Assembly (NCBI GenBank): GCA_002342785.1
Contig: DDQV01000170.1
Coordinates: forward strand, 1 to 38,950
Origin: Fusobacteriaceae bacterium UBA2433
GTDB lineage: Bacteria > Fusobacteriota > Fusobacteriia > Fusobacteriales > Fusobacteriaceae
Length of the DNA: 38,950 nucleotides
Direction: 5' to 3'
The notes under the pieces were generated by a model, which did not search any database, was not told the DNA's origin, and worked only from the letters and a program-made list of their open reading frames with translations. The position numbers were made by a program, and so were the translations under genes. Each line of letters opens with the position of its first letter. Positions within the stretch are counted from its first letter, which is position 1. Of the stretch, positions 16,706-25,345 are shown in pieces.

Positions 16706-17911
16706 ATGAGAAGAGTTATATTTGAAAATTATAAACCTAAAAAAATAATAGAAGCTATAGAAAAATTAGGAGCAGATGAAAATGATAGTATAAGTTTTAA
16801 TAGACTACAAATGTATATAAAAAAAGTTTTAAGAGGTCAACATCTCCAAGAAAATAAATTTAGAAAGATTTTTTTGGGAATAGAAGAAATAAAAGAATAT
16901 CTTAAAGATCCTAATGATATAGAAACATTTTATAAAAATTTAATTGAGATGTTAAAAGCAAATTATTTAACAAATAAGGATAGATGGATTTTTGCAATAA
17001 GACACGCTCTTTTCTCTACATATAAAGATAAAAGTAAACATAAGATGTTAAAAGAAATTTTTTCAGAAAAATTATCTAATAATTTAGAATTTAGCTCCCT
17101 TGCAAACAAGTATATTTATAAATATCTAAAAAGTGATGAAGAGATGGAGTTTTTTTATATGGAAAGGATATATGAAATTTTTTTTAAAAGTTTTCAGGGA
17201 ATTCAATCTATCTATGAAGAATTAGGAATATCTTGTGCATCAAATTTTTATTATTCTACTGTAACTAATATGATAAAAAATAATGTTATAGAAATTGTTA
17301 TAAATAAAAAAAAGCGTACACATTCTAAAGAATTTATTAGTGTAGTGAAAGAAATTTTTTCAGAAAAAAATAGAGATATAATATTTAAAATTATTCTAAA
17401 TGTTTACGGGAATAGAAAAACTTCTCCTAAGGAATTTAATACTCTATGGTTAACTTATATGCTAGAAAAAAATGGTAATTTAAATAATGCAAGATGGTAT
17501 GGATATTCTGAAATGGAAAAGGCAACTTTTAAGAGATGGCTCAACTATAAAAATATTGAAGATTTTTTTGAAAAATATGCAGTGTATCCAGAAAGAAAAG
17601 ATTATTGGCATAGATGGACTAGTTTAATAAAAGATAGTGCTATAAGATTAGAATTTAAGACTGCACTTATAATGCAATTTGAAAATCATTTAATAATTGA
17701 ATTTGGAGAAGTAGGTGCCGTAAGAATTTATGAAAATAAAGAGTTAACTATTAGAGAAATAAATTCACTGTTTAATAATTATCCGAAAACTAGAGCTATA
17801 AAAAAAATAGATTTTAATTATAATGAAATACTAAATACAAGGTGGAAACATCAAGGAAGTTGGCAGTGGAGATTTAACTCAAATATGAATAAATTGGGGT
17901 ATAGAATATGA
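16706..17911 (+). CDS. zorC: Zorya anti-phage protein ZorC (EH-signature)
   Basis: A 401-residue soluble protein between zorB and zorD, in the place ZorC holds in type I systems. ZorC proteins carry the EH-signature domain and are reported to bind DNA. Here the C-terminal half has the expected aromatic, charged pattern: WYGYSEMEKATFKRWLNY, EDFFEKYAVYPERKDYWHRW near 287-306, and then LIIEFGEVGAVRIYE near 333-347. I cannot assign single catalytic residues with confidence. Its end overlaps the zorD start by four bases (ATGA), so the two are translationally coupled. The call rests partly on position and partly on this pattern. Confidence 0.85.
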   Translation: MRRVIFENYKPKKIIEAIEKLGADENDSISFNRLQMYIKKVLRGQHLQENKFRKIFLGIEEIKEYLKDPNDIETFYKNLIEMLKANYLTNKDRWIFAIRHALFSTYKDKSKHKMLKEIFSEKLSNNLEFSSLANKYIYKYLKSDEEMEFFYMERIYEIFFKSFQGIQSIYEELGISCASNFYYSTVTNMIKNNVIEIVINKKKRTHSKEFISVVKEIFSEKNRDIIFKIILNVYGNRKTSPKEFNTLWLTYMLEKNGNLNNARWYGYSEMEKATFKRWLNYKNIEDFFEKYAVYPERKDYWHRWTSLIKDSAIRLEFKTALIMQFENHLIIEFGEVGAVRIYENKELTIREINSLFNNYPKTRAIKKIDFNYNEILNTRWKHQGSWQWRFNSNMNKLGYRI

Positions 17912-20900
17912 GTATATTAAATATGTTTAGTAAAATCTTTGGTAAAGAAAGCAATGAGGATAAAAAAAATTTTGAATTTAAAAATAGATTTTTTAAAGAT
18001 AGAATCGAAATTTCTATTAATGGAAAAAATGGTAGAGAAAATTTAAAAAACTATTTAGAAAAATATAGTGATATAGAAGTTGAATATTTTAAAGAAGCGT
18101 TGATTTTTCAAATAGATTTAGAGAAAGATGTTTTAATCTTAGAATATGAAGACATATATAATTTAAGTATAAATGAATTGGAGTATTTTTTGTTGCCTGG
18201 TTATTTTAAAGGTGTTATCGATATAAAAAATAGAGGATATGTTCTTAATCAAAAAGGTTTTCAATTTGAAATGTCTTTTTCAGATTTAAAGAAGACATAT
18301 GAATATATAGAAAATGATTACTATGTCACAGATGAAATAACAGGAGAAAAATACTTTTTAGAAAAAGCTCAAATGAGTCTTGTCAGTGAGATTATAAAAT
18401 TTAATAAAAAAAATTTGATTACCTCTGATCCTGAAGAACAACTTAGACTTATTGAGACGATACAAAAAACTTCTCAAAATATATTCATAACATATTCTGA
18501 ACAGTTACATGAATTTCATAATTTAGAAACAGTAGATAAACTACAGATAGATTTTGAAAAAATAGAGGGATCTCAAGGGCAATTAGAAGTGGTTCCAAGA
18601 ATAGAAGGACTTTCAGATAAGGAAAATAAAAAGCTACAACAAAAATTTAAAGATGCAAAAAGAATAAATCAATTTTATGAATTAGAGATAGACGGGAAAA
18701 AATTAAAGATTGTTTTTAATAAAAAACTTAAACAAGCTTTACAAGTAATAAAAGAAGAACCAGTTATAAGTGAAATAGATTTTATTACAAAAAAATCTAA
18801 GATATTTAATGATGAGAGATTAGAACAAGAGGAAATAGATATAATCTATGGACCAAGAGTAAAAGGATTGGGATATCTTAATTATAGAAGTAGTGCAATT
18901 TTTAATAATAACGAAATAAACTGGATAAAAAAAGATTTTCCTTATATTCAAACTATGACTGAAAGGGTTTTACTAAGACCAGAAGATATTGATATTTTAA
19001 AAAATGCTGTAAAAGATAGTTCAGAAGGTAATCCAATAATTGTAACTATTGGGGATGATAAGATAATTATTCCTTCTGTAGAAGATGTTGAAAATCAAAT
19101 AAAACAAATAGAAAATAGTATTATAGATTTTCCTAAGATAAAAAAAATAAAACAAATAGAGGAATTAATAGAATATTTTAAAAAATATCCAGAAGAAGAA
19201 TATTATGCTAAAAATGGATTCTATATACAAAATCCTAAAGATATTGAATTACTTGAAAAGTATAAGGAATCTTTAAATTTAGAAGAGATAGAAAAAGATA
19301 AAAATAGAAAAAAATCACTTCTTTTAAAAGATAATTTAGAAAAATTAGATTATGAAGAGGAAAAAAAATCAATATTGATAGAAAAATTTAAATTTATAAA
19401 ACCTTTAAGTTTAAAAAAAGATATAAAATTATTTCCTCATCAAGAAGAAGGAGTGGCTAAACTTCAAAATTTATATTCTATAGATGAGATAAATGGAGTA
19501 CTTCTTGCAGATGATATGGGACTTGGTAAAACCATACAAATATTAATATTTTTAGCTTGGTTAAAAGAAAAGAAGGGAAAAGAAGTTTATTTAAAAGCTT
19601 TACTTGTTATGCCAACTTCACTTATTAATAACTGGAATTTTCAAAGTGATAATCCTAAAGAGGAGGGAGAGATTCAAAAGTTCTTTAAGAAAGGAACCTT
19701 TAAGGTGTGTAGCTTCAAGGGGAAACTTTCTGATGAGAGAATAGATGATCTTAATTATTCAGATATAATAATTACAAGTTATGAAAGCTTAAGGCTTAAT
19801 CATATAAAAATGGGGAAAATTAATTGGAGTGTAATTGCCTGTGATGAATCTCAAAAGATAAAAAATCCTACTACATTAGTAACGACAGCTATTAAAACTC
19901 AAAATGCTAATTTTAAGATAGCATGTAGTGCAACACCAATAGAAAATACTTCAGAAGATCTATGGTGTCTTATGGATTTTGTTAAACCAGGTTTACTAGG
20001 AAGTCTTAAAGATTTTAAGAAAGAATTTTCTAAACCAATAACAAATAATCAATCTAAGATAGAAGTTATAGAAGAATTAAATAACAATCTTAAAGGTAAG
20101 ATAGATCATTTTTATATTAGGAGAGTAAAGGATGTATTAAATTTAGATGGTTCTTTTCCTGAAAAGATAATATGTTACTATAATACTCTGCCTAGTAAGA
20201 TTCAAGATATAAAATTTCAAGGAATTATAGGTGAGAGTTATGACCCTGGAAAAATTTTAGGAATAATTCAAAAGATGTTAATGATTTCGTCTCATCCAGA
20301 AATTGCTAACGGGTCTGATTTAATTTCAACAGATATTAAAAATTTGGAAAAAGAATCTTCTAAAATAAATACTTTGAAGAAAGTATTAGATGAGATAAAA
20401 AATAAAGATGAAAAAGTAATAATTTTTACTAAATATAAAAAAATGCAAAAGATAATATCTATTCTTATAAATACTTGGTATAAATTATCTCCAAGTATAA
20501 TAAATGGAGATGTTAATACTGAAAAAAGAAAGGAAGCTTTAGATAAATTCAAGCAGAATAAAGGATTTGATATAATAGTATTATCTCCAGAAGCAGCAGG
20601 AGTAGGATTAAATATTACAGAAGCAAATCATGTTATTCATTATACACGTCACTGGAATCCTGCAAAAGAAGAACAGGCAACAGATAGAGTATATAGGATA
20701 GGACAGAAAAAAGATGTTTATGTACATTACCCAATTTTAAGCTATAATAAAAATTATCCAGAAAAAGTAACTTATGATTTGGAAACATGGATAGAAGAGG
20801 AGTTAAATAGAAGCTTAGAGATATCTACTCCTGAAGAGAAGCTTAATTATATTATTATGAAAAAGAAAAAGATGTTAAAAGATTTTTTCTTAGCAACACC

Positions 20901-20946
20901 TTTAGATATAGATGCAAGTGATTTTATAGGAATAATGGAAAAATAA
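17908..20946 (+). CDS. zorD: Zorya anti-phage protein ZorD (SNF2-like helicase)
   Basis: This is the type I Zorya effector, thought to act on invading DNA. The first 500 residues or so form an N-terminal region with no motif I can name. A Swi2/Snf2 motor follows, with DDMGLGKTIQ (residues 535-544) as Walker A, CDESQKIKN (DESQ at 646-649) as motif II and ACSATPIENT as motif III. The second lobe has IIFTKYKKM, GVGLNITEANHVIHY and QATDRVYRIGQ (923-933) as motifs V and VI. All ATPase residues appear intact. Length (1012) and coupling to zorC through ATGA fit the family. No separate nuclease motif is obvious by eye, so any nuclease activity must come from the N-terminal part or be missed here. Confidence 0.9.
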   Translation: MSILNMFSKIFGKESNEDKKNFEFKNRFFKDRIEISINGKNGRENLKNYLEKYSDIEVEYFKEALIFQIDLEKDVLILEYEDIYNLSINELEYFLLPGYFKGVIDIKNRGYVLNQKGFQFEMSFSDLKKTYEYIENDYYVTDEITGEKYFLEKAQMSLVSEIIKFNKKNLITSDPEEQLRLIETIQKTSQNIFITYSEQLHEFHNLETVDKLQIDFEKIEGSQGQLEVVPRIEGLSDKENKKLQQKFKDAKRINQFYELEIDGKKLKIVFNKKLKQALQVIKEEPVISEIDFITKKSKIFNDERLEQEEIDIIYGPRVKGLGYLNYRSSAIFNNNEINWIKKDFPYIQTMTERVLLRPEDIDILKNAVKDSSEGNPIIVTIGDDKIIIPSVEDVENQIKQIENSIIDFPKIKKIKQIEELIEYFKKYPEEEYYAKNGFYIQNPKDIELLEKYKESLNLEEIEKDKNRKKSLLLKDNLEKLDYEEEKKSILIEKFKFIKPLSLKKDIKLFPHQEEGVAKLQNLYSIDEINGVLLADDMGLGKTIQILIFLAWLKEKKGKEVYLKALLVMPTSLINNWNFQSDNPKEEGEIQKFFKKGTFKVCSFKGKLSDERIDDLNYSDIIITSYESLRLNHIKMGKINWSVIACDESQKIKNPTTLVTTAIKTQNANFKIACSATPIENTSEDLWCLMDFVKPGLLGSLKDFKKEFSKPITNNQSKIEVIEELNNNLKGKIDHFYIRRVKDVLNLDGSFPEKIICYYNTLPSKIQDIKFQGIIGESYDPGKILGIIQKMLMISSHPEIANGSDLISTDIKNLEKESSKINTLKKVLDEIKNKDEKVIIFTKYKKMQKIISILINTWYKLSPSIINGDVNTEKRKEALDKFKQNKGFDIIVLSPEAAGVGLNITEANHVIHYTRHWNPAKEEQATDRVYRIGQKKDVYVHYPILSYNKNYPEKVTYDLETWIEEELNRSLEISTPEEKLNYIIMKKKKMLKDFFLATPLDIDASDFIGIMEK

Positions 20947-21311
20947 TATTTTTTCTTCAAAATATAATAATTAATTATTATTAGTAGTCTAGAAATATCA
21001 ATTAAGAAGATAATTTATCTTTTTATTTGATATTTTTTATTTTCCCTTTTATCTTGTCTTAGATAAATAACAATTGACTTCTTAAAAATTTAAAGCTAAT
21101 ATTATCTTAAGAAGAATTAAATAAACTCATAGGATAAAAAAATAAAAAAATAAAATCAAAGGGAATTATAAAACTTATTATGGTAAAATAAGAGGTAACA
21201 ATTTCTGACAGTTTTGGTTAAGTATTATTTTTGTTTCATATATGTAAATTATAAAACTCAAATATATGTGTTATTATATATTTATTACAAACTTATTTTT
21301 GGAGGCACACT
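20947..21311. other. Intergenic region between zorD and the GGDEF-EAL gene
   Basis: The gap contains the probable zorD terminator at 20994-21040 and a partly inverted AT-rich stretch (GATAAATAACAATTG near 21060) that may belong to a larger folded structure. The promoter of the downstream gene must lie in 21180-21300, but I see no clear -35/-10 pair. Confidence 0.4.
20994..21040 (+). terminator. Probable zorD terminator
   Basis: AATATCAA pairs with TTGATATT, and inside it AAGATAA pairs with TTATCTT, giving a two-part stem that ends in TTTTTTATTTT. It lies 47 bp after the zorD stop. Confidence 0.7.
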
Positions 21312-24029
21312 ATGGATATTTCGGTAAGAGATTCTCTAATTATATTATCTACATTATATTTTTTTGGATTCATATCACTTTTAAGTATACCAACTAATAA
21401 AAATAACTCTTTCAATAAAAGTTTTCCATATTTTTCTGGATATTTTTTATTGAAAATTTTAGGGATTTTTGGAATATATTTTCGAGAATCATTACCTATT
21501 TTTATCAGTTTTGTTGGAGTTAGTTTTATTTTATATCTATCACAAACTTCTTTACTTATTGCAATAAATAAATTTTACAAAACTGATGTACCATCTAAAT
21601 TTATAATTATATCAACTACACTATATATAAGTATATTTTCAATTTTTTTGTATATTTATCCAAATTTAAAAATTAGGATGATTGCTCTTGTTATTGGTTC
21701 GATTTTCAATTTAGGATATATATATTATAGGCATAACACTCAAGTTAAAATACATAAATTAACGAGAGATATTTTTGGTGCTACCATAGTAATAATAATT
21801 GCAATTAATATTTTTCGTTTATTGATACTATTATTATCAGTTAATGTCAATAGTCTTTTAGATTATAATTCCCTTTCTTTTATGAATATTTTTGCTGGAA
21901 TTGTTGGAAATATGGTGGCTTTTGGTATCTTGTCAGTAGTTAATAATCAAAATTTAAATAACCTTATGAAATCTGTAACTATATTTAAAAATAGTATTAC
22001 AAATGCTCCAGTACCAATTATAATATATGTAGAAGGTGGAACAGTTTTAAATATAAGTAAGAATTTAACAGAACTAACCTCTTATGAAAAATCCGATATT
22101 CCAACAATATTTGATTGGACAAAAAAAGCACACAGCAAAAATAAAGATGAGATAATTAATTTTATCAATAACTTATATATATCCAAGGAAAAACAACACT
22201 ATGGCGAAATTGTGGTTATGACAAAAGATAAGAAAAAACTTATTTGGGATTTTTATTCTGGATATATTGGTGATTTACCAGATGGTAGAGCTGTGGTTAT
22301 GAGTATTGCTACAGATGTTACAAAGTTTAATATGATAGATAAAAAAAAGAGAGAAAGTGAAAAACAATATGAACTTTTAATATCTCAAATACCTTTGGGG
22401 ATGATTCATTATAAAATATATCACGATATAAAAAAAGGTTTAATAGATTTTAAAATTATAGGAGTTAATGAGGCATTTGAGAGATTAGTTGGAAAAAGTA
22501 GTCCAGATCTCGTAGGTAAAAATTTACAAGATATTTTCTTAAATATGGAACAATATTGGGTTGATATATTTGAGGAGGTTGCACTTTCTGGAAAAACAAG
22601 AATATTTGAAAATTATACCAAATCGATAGATTGTTATATAAAAGTTATAGTTTATAAGATAAAAAAAGACCAAATGGTTATTATAGTGGAAAACATAACA
22701 GAAGATAAGAAAAAACAAGAAGAGATTCTATATATAAGTTATCATGATTCTTTGACAGACCTTCCAAATAGATTATTATTAAAAGATCTGGCAAAAAAAT
22801 TAATGAAAGATGCTAATAAAAATAAAACAAATATAGCTTTTCTTTTCTTAGGTCTAGATAGATTTAAAAATATAAATGATGCTCTAGGGCGTTCTATAGG
22901 AGATAAACTTTTAAAAGAAGTTTCAAAATATTTGAATAAAATCTTAATTGAAAATGAGGTCTTAGCAAGATTAGGTGGAGATGAATTTACTATACTCATA
23001 CCATCTTTTGGTTTTATAGATGATTTAAAGGTGAGAGTTGAAAAAATATTAGATAGATTTAAATATCCATTTAGTATAGATGATAAAGAAGTTTTTATAA
23101 CTGCTAGTATAGGGATAAGTCAATATCCTATTGATGGAATGACCCTTGGTAAGATATTAGAAAATGCAAATACTGCCATGTATTTTTCTAAAAGATCAGG
23201 AAGAGATAACTATAAATTCTATACAGAAAATATGAATACTAAAACTATGAAAAATCTTGATCTTGAAAATAGAATGAGAAAAGCTTTGAAAGAGAACGAA
23301 TTTTTCTTAGAATATCAACCACAAGTAAGTACAAATAAAAAAAAAATCATCTCATGTGAAGCTTTAGTTCGTTGGAGAAGTCCAGAATTTGGTATTGTTT
23401 CACCAGGGGATTTTATATGTATAGCAGAAGATAGTGGACTTATCCTTCCTCTAACAAGATGGATCTTGGAAAAAGTTTTTCACGAAGTAAAAAAAGTATC
23501 TAAAATAGATCCTAATATATATCTATCTGTTAATATTTCTGGATATCAAATAAAACATGGAAATTTAATAGAGATGATTGAAGAAGTATTAGAAAAAGAA
23601 AAGATAGATTTAAAAAATATAGAATTAGAGTTAACTGAATCTATATTGATGGAAGATATTACAAAAAATATAGAAACTATGTCAAGACTAAAAGATTTAA
23701 AGCTTAAGTTAGCAATAGATGATTTTGGAACTGGTTATTCATCTTTAAGTTATATTAAAAAATTTCCAATAGATAAATTAAAGATAGATAAATCTTTTGT
23801 AGATGGTATTCCAAATAATGAAGAGGATAATATAATTGTTAAAACAATTATTTCTATGGCACATAATTTAGGTTTTAAAGTTACAGCAGAAGGGGTAGAA
23901 ACAAAGGAACAATTTGATTTCTTAAAAGATTATGAATGTGATGAGATACAAGGATATTATTTTAGTAAACCAGTATCTATAGAAAAAATACAAGAATATT
24001 TAAAAGAAGATACATTTAGTTTATTATAA
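21312..24029 (+). CDS. Membrane PAS-GGDEF-EAL cyclic-di-GMP protein
   Basis: A 905-residue sensor that makes and/or breaks cyclic di-GMP. The first 220 residues hold about seven membrane helices. Two PAS-like segments follow at about 220-345 and 350-470. The GGDEF domain has an intact GGDEF at 555-559. The EAL domain has EALVRW at 683-688, ELTES, IDDFGTGYSS, KIDKSFV and AEGVET, all the metal and substrate residues expected of an active phosphodiesterase. Both domains therefore look catalytically competent, and the net activity cannot be predicted. It stands alone: GGAGG precedes its ATG, a terminator follows, and no receptor gene adjoins it. Its position after Zorya is probably incidental. 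Confidence 0.94.
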   Translation: MDISVRDSLIILSTLYFFGFISLLSIPTNKNNSFNKSFPYFSGYFLLKILGIFGIYFRESLPIFISFVGVSFILYLSQTSLLIAINKFYKTDVPSKFIIISTTLYISIFSIFLYIYPNLKIRMIALVIGSIFNLGYIYYRHNTQVKIHKLTRDIFGATIVIIIAINIFRLLILLLSVNVNSLLDYNSLSFMNIFAGIVGNMVAFGILSVVNNQNLNNLMKSVTIFKNSITNAPVPIIIYVEGGTVLNISKNLTELTSYEKSDIPTIFDWTKKAHSKNKDEIINFINNLYISKEKQHYGEIVVMTKDKKKLIWDFYSGYIGDLPDGRAVVMSIATDVTKFNMIDKKKRESEKQYELLISQIPLGMIHYKIYHDIKKGLIDFKIIGVNEAFERLVGKSSPDLVGKNLQDIFLNMEQYWVDIFEEVALSGKTRIFENYTKSIDCYIKVIVYKIKKDQMVIIVENITEDKKKQEEILYISYHDSLTDLPNRLLLKDLAKKLMKDANKNKTNIAFLFLGLDRFKNINDALGRSIGDKLLKEVSKYLNKILIENEVLARLGGDEFTILIPSFGFIDDLKVRVEKILDRFKYPFSIDDKEVFITASIGISQYPIDGMTLGKILENANTAMYFSKRSGRDNYKFYTENMNTKTMKNLDLENRMRKALKENEFFLEYQPQVSTNKKKIISCEALVRWRSPEFGIVSPGDFICIAEDSGLILPLTRWILEKVFHEVKKVSKIDPNIYLSVNISGYQIKHGNLIEMIEEVLEKEKIDLKNIELELTESILMEDITKNIETMSRLKDLKLKLAIDDFGTGYSSLSYIKKFPIDKLKIDKSFVDGIPNNEEDNIIVKTIISMAHNLGFKVTAEGVETKEQFDFLKDYECDEIQGYYFSKPVSIEKIQEYLKEDTFSLL

Positions 24030-24071
24030 AAAAAAGATGATTCCTATGTTTTATAGGAGTCATCTTTTTTT
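24030..24071 (+). terminator. Terminator after the GGDEF-EAL gene
   Basis: AAAAAGATGATTCCTAT pairs with ATAGGAGTCATCTTTTT, a 17-bp stem with one G-T pair and a GTTTT loop, followed by a T run. Confidence 0.88.
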
Positions 24072-24086
24072 ATTTTTTTATAAATA

Positions 24087-24123
24087 TTTTCAATATATTA
24101 GAAAAGTGTGATACTATCGATAG
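24087..24123 (+). promoter_or_regulatory. Possible extended -10 promoter of the ctlX-like gene
   Basis: TTTTCA at 24087-24092 and TGTGATACT (extended -10, GATACT at 24110-24115) are 17 bp apart. A small palindrome CTATCGATAG (24114-24123) covers the probable start point. The -35 is poor, so this is tentative. Confidence 0.4.
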
Positions 24124-24157
24124 GGAAGTATAATAAAATATAAAAGGGGATAAAAAA

Positions 24158-25117
24158 ATGAACAAGAAAGGAAATGATTCTCAAATTACTAGCACTATCT
24201 TAATGATTAGACCAGTAGCTTTTAAATATAATACTGAAACTGCTATTAATAATTATTATCAGACACCACCTAATAAAGTAAAAAATGATTTTATTCAAGA
24301 AAATGCTTTGATAGAATTTAATAGTTGTGTGAAAACTCTAAAGGATGTAGGGATAGATGTTATAGTTGTAGAAGATACTTTAGATCCTCCTACACCTGAT
24401 TCTATATTTCCAAATAATTGGATATCTTTTCATAGTGATGGTAGGATAGTTTTATATCCTATGTTTGCAAATAATAGGAGACTTGAAAGAAGGATGGATA
24501 TATTAGATCTTCTTAGGAATAAAAATTTTCAGATCAATGAGATCTTAGATTATTCAAAGTTTGAGGAAGAAGAGATCTTTCTCGAAGGAACTGGAAGTAT
24601 GATCTTAGATAGAACAGCAAAAAAAGTATACTGTGCTCTCTCACCTAGGGCTGATCTTACTCTTTTAAATAAATTTTGTAATGATCTAGGTTATACTCCT
24701 ATATCATTTACAGCTTATCAATGGTCGGAAAACAAAAGATTACCTATCTATCATACAAATGTTTTGATGGCTATAGGAGAATCATTTGCTATTCTTTGCA
24801 CTAGCTCTATCGATGATTTAGAAGAAAAAAATAAAGTTATTTCAGAATTAAAGTCTGATGGGAAAGTAATTATAGATATTACAGAAAAACAAGTAAATAA
24901 TTTTGCTGGAAATGCTCTCCAAGTAAAAAATCTAAGAGGAGATAAATTTCTTATTTTATCTACTACTGCTAAGGCAATATTATCTGAGGAACAAATTAAA
25001 TCTATAGAAAAATCTTCAAAAATATTAAGTGTTAATGTTGGTACTATTCAAAAATATGGTGGAGGAAGTATCAGATGTATGATGGCAGAAATTTTCCTTC
25101 CCATGAATAGAGTATAA
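24158..25117 (+). CDS. CtlX-like amidinohydrolase/amidinotransferase
   Basis: A 319-residue member of the pentein (arginine deiminase/amidinotransferase) superfamily. It is closest in pattern to citrulline-utilisation hydrolase CtlX. Signatures are MIRPVAFKYN near the start, FPNNWISFHSDGRIVLYPM, EGTGSMILDR, the catalytic-type histidine H199 in YHTNVLM, and C307 in GGGSIRCMMAEIFLP at the C-terminus, the nucleophile position. It would cleave a guanidino or ureido group of an arginine-derived compound in the cytoplasm. AAGGGGATAAAAAA precedes the ATG. The next gene, adenine deaminase, has its own promoter and riboswitch, so the two are likely separate units. Confidence 0.85.
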   Translation: MNKKGNDSQITSTILMIRPVAFKYNTETAINNYYQTPPNKVKNDFIQENALIEFNSCVKTLKDVGIDVIVVEDTLDPPTPDSIFPNNWISFHSDGRIVLYPMFANNRRLERRMDILDLLRNKNFQINEILDYSKFEEEEIFLEGTGSMILDRTAKKVYCALSPRADLTLLNKFCNDLGYTPISFTAYQWSENKRLPIYHTNVLMAIGESFAILCTSSIDDLEEKNKVISELKSDGKVIIDITEKQVNNFAGNALQVKNLRGDKFLILSTTAKAILSEEQIKSIEKSSKILSVNVGTIQKYGGGSIRCMMAEIFLPMNRV

Positions 25118-25125
25118 TTAAATAT

Positions 25126-25154
25126 TTGACAATTTTTTAAATAAAATATACAAT
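25126..25154 (+). promoter_or_regulatory. Consensus sigma-70 promoter of the adenine deaminase unit
   Basis: A perfect TTGACA at 25126-25131 and TACAAT at 25149-25154 are spaced by 17 bp. Transcription would start near 25161, ten bases before the riboswitch aptamer. Confidence 0.82.
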
Positions 25155-25170
25155 AAACAAAATAAAATAA

Positions 25171-25232
25171 TTGTATAACCTTGATAATTTGGTTCAGGGG
25201 TCTCTACGGGAAACCTTAATTTCTCATTACAA
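25171..25232 (+). ncRNA. Purine riboswitch aptamer, adenine class
   Basis: The sequence can be folded base for base onto the purine riboswitch. P1 is TTGTA with TACAA. P2 is CCTTGA with TTCAGG (one mismatch). L2 is TAATTTGG, J2/3 is GGTCTCTAC, P3 is GGGAAA with TTTCTC, and L3 is CCTTAA. J3/1 reads A-T before the closing T-A, which puts T at the specificity position equivalent to U74 (25227), the adenine-type base rather than the guanine-type C. Adenine is also the substrate of the enzyme encoded downstream. Confidence 0.88.
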
Positions 25233-25279
25233 AAATGAATTGCTATATGAGCATTCATTTTTGTAATGAGATTTTTTTT
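25222..25279 (+). terminator. Riboswitch-controlled terminator
   Basis: Positions 25222-25240 and 25253-25271 form a perfect 19-bp stem closed by a 12-base loop and followed by a T run. The 5' arm contains the last bases of P3, the specificity T and the 3' strand of P1. The aptamer and the terminator therefore exclude each other: ligand binding should prevent termination and turn the gene on, as in B. subtilis pbuE. Confidence 0.88.
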
Positions 25280-25345
25280 ATCTAGGAAATAAATAATAGT
25301 ATAGAATAAATAAATATTAAGTTCTATATAGATGGAGGTAACTAA

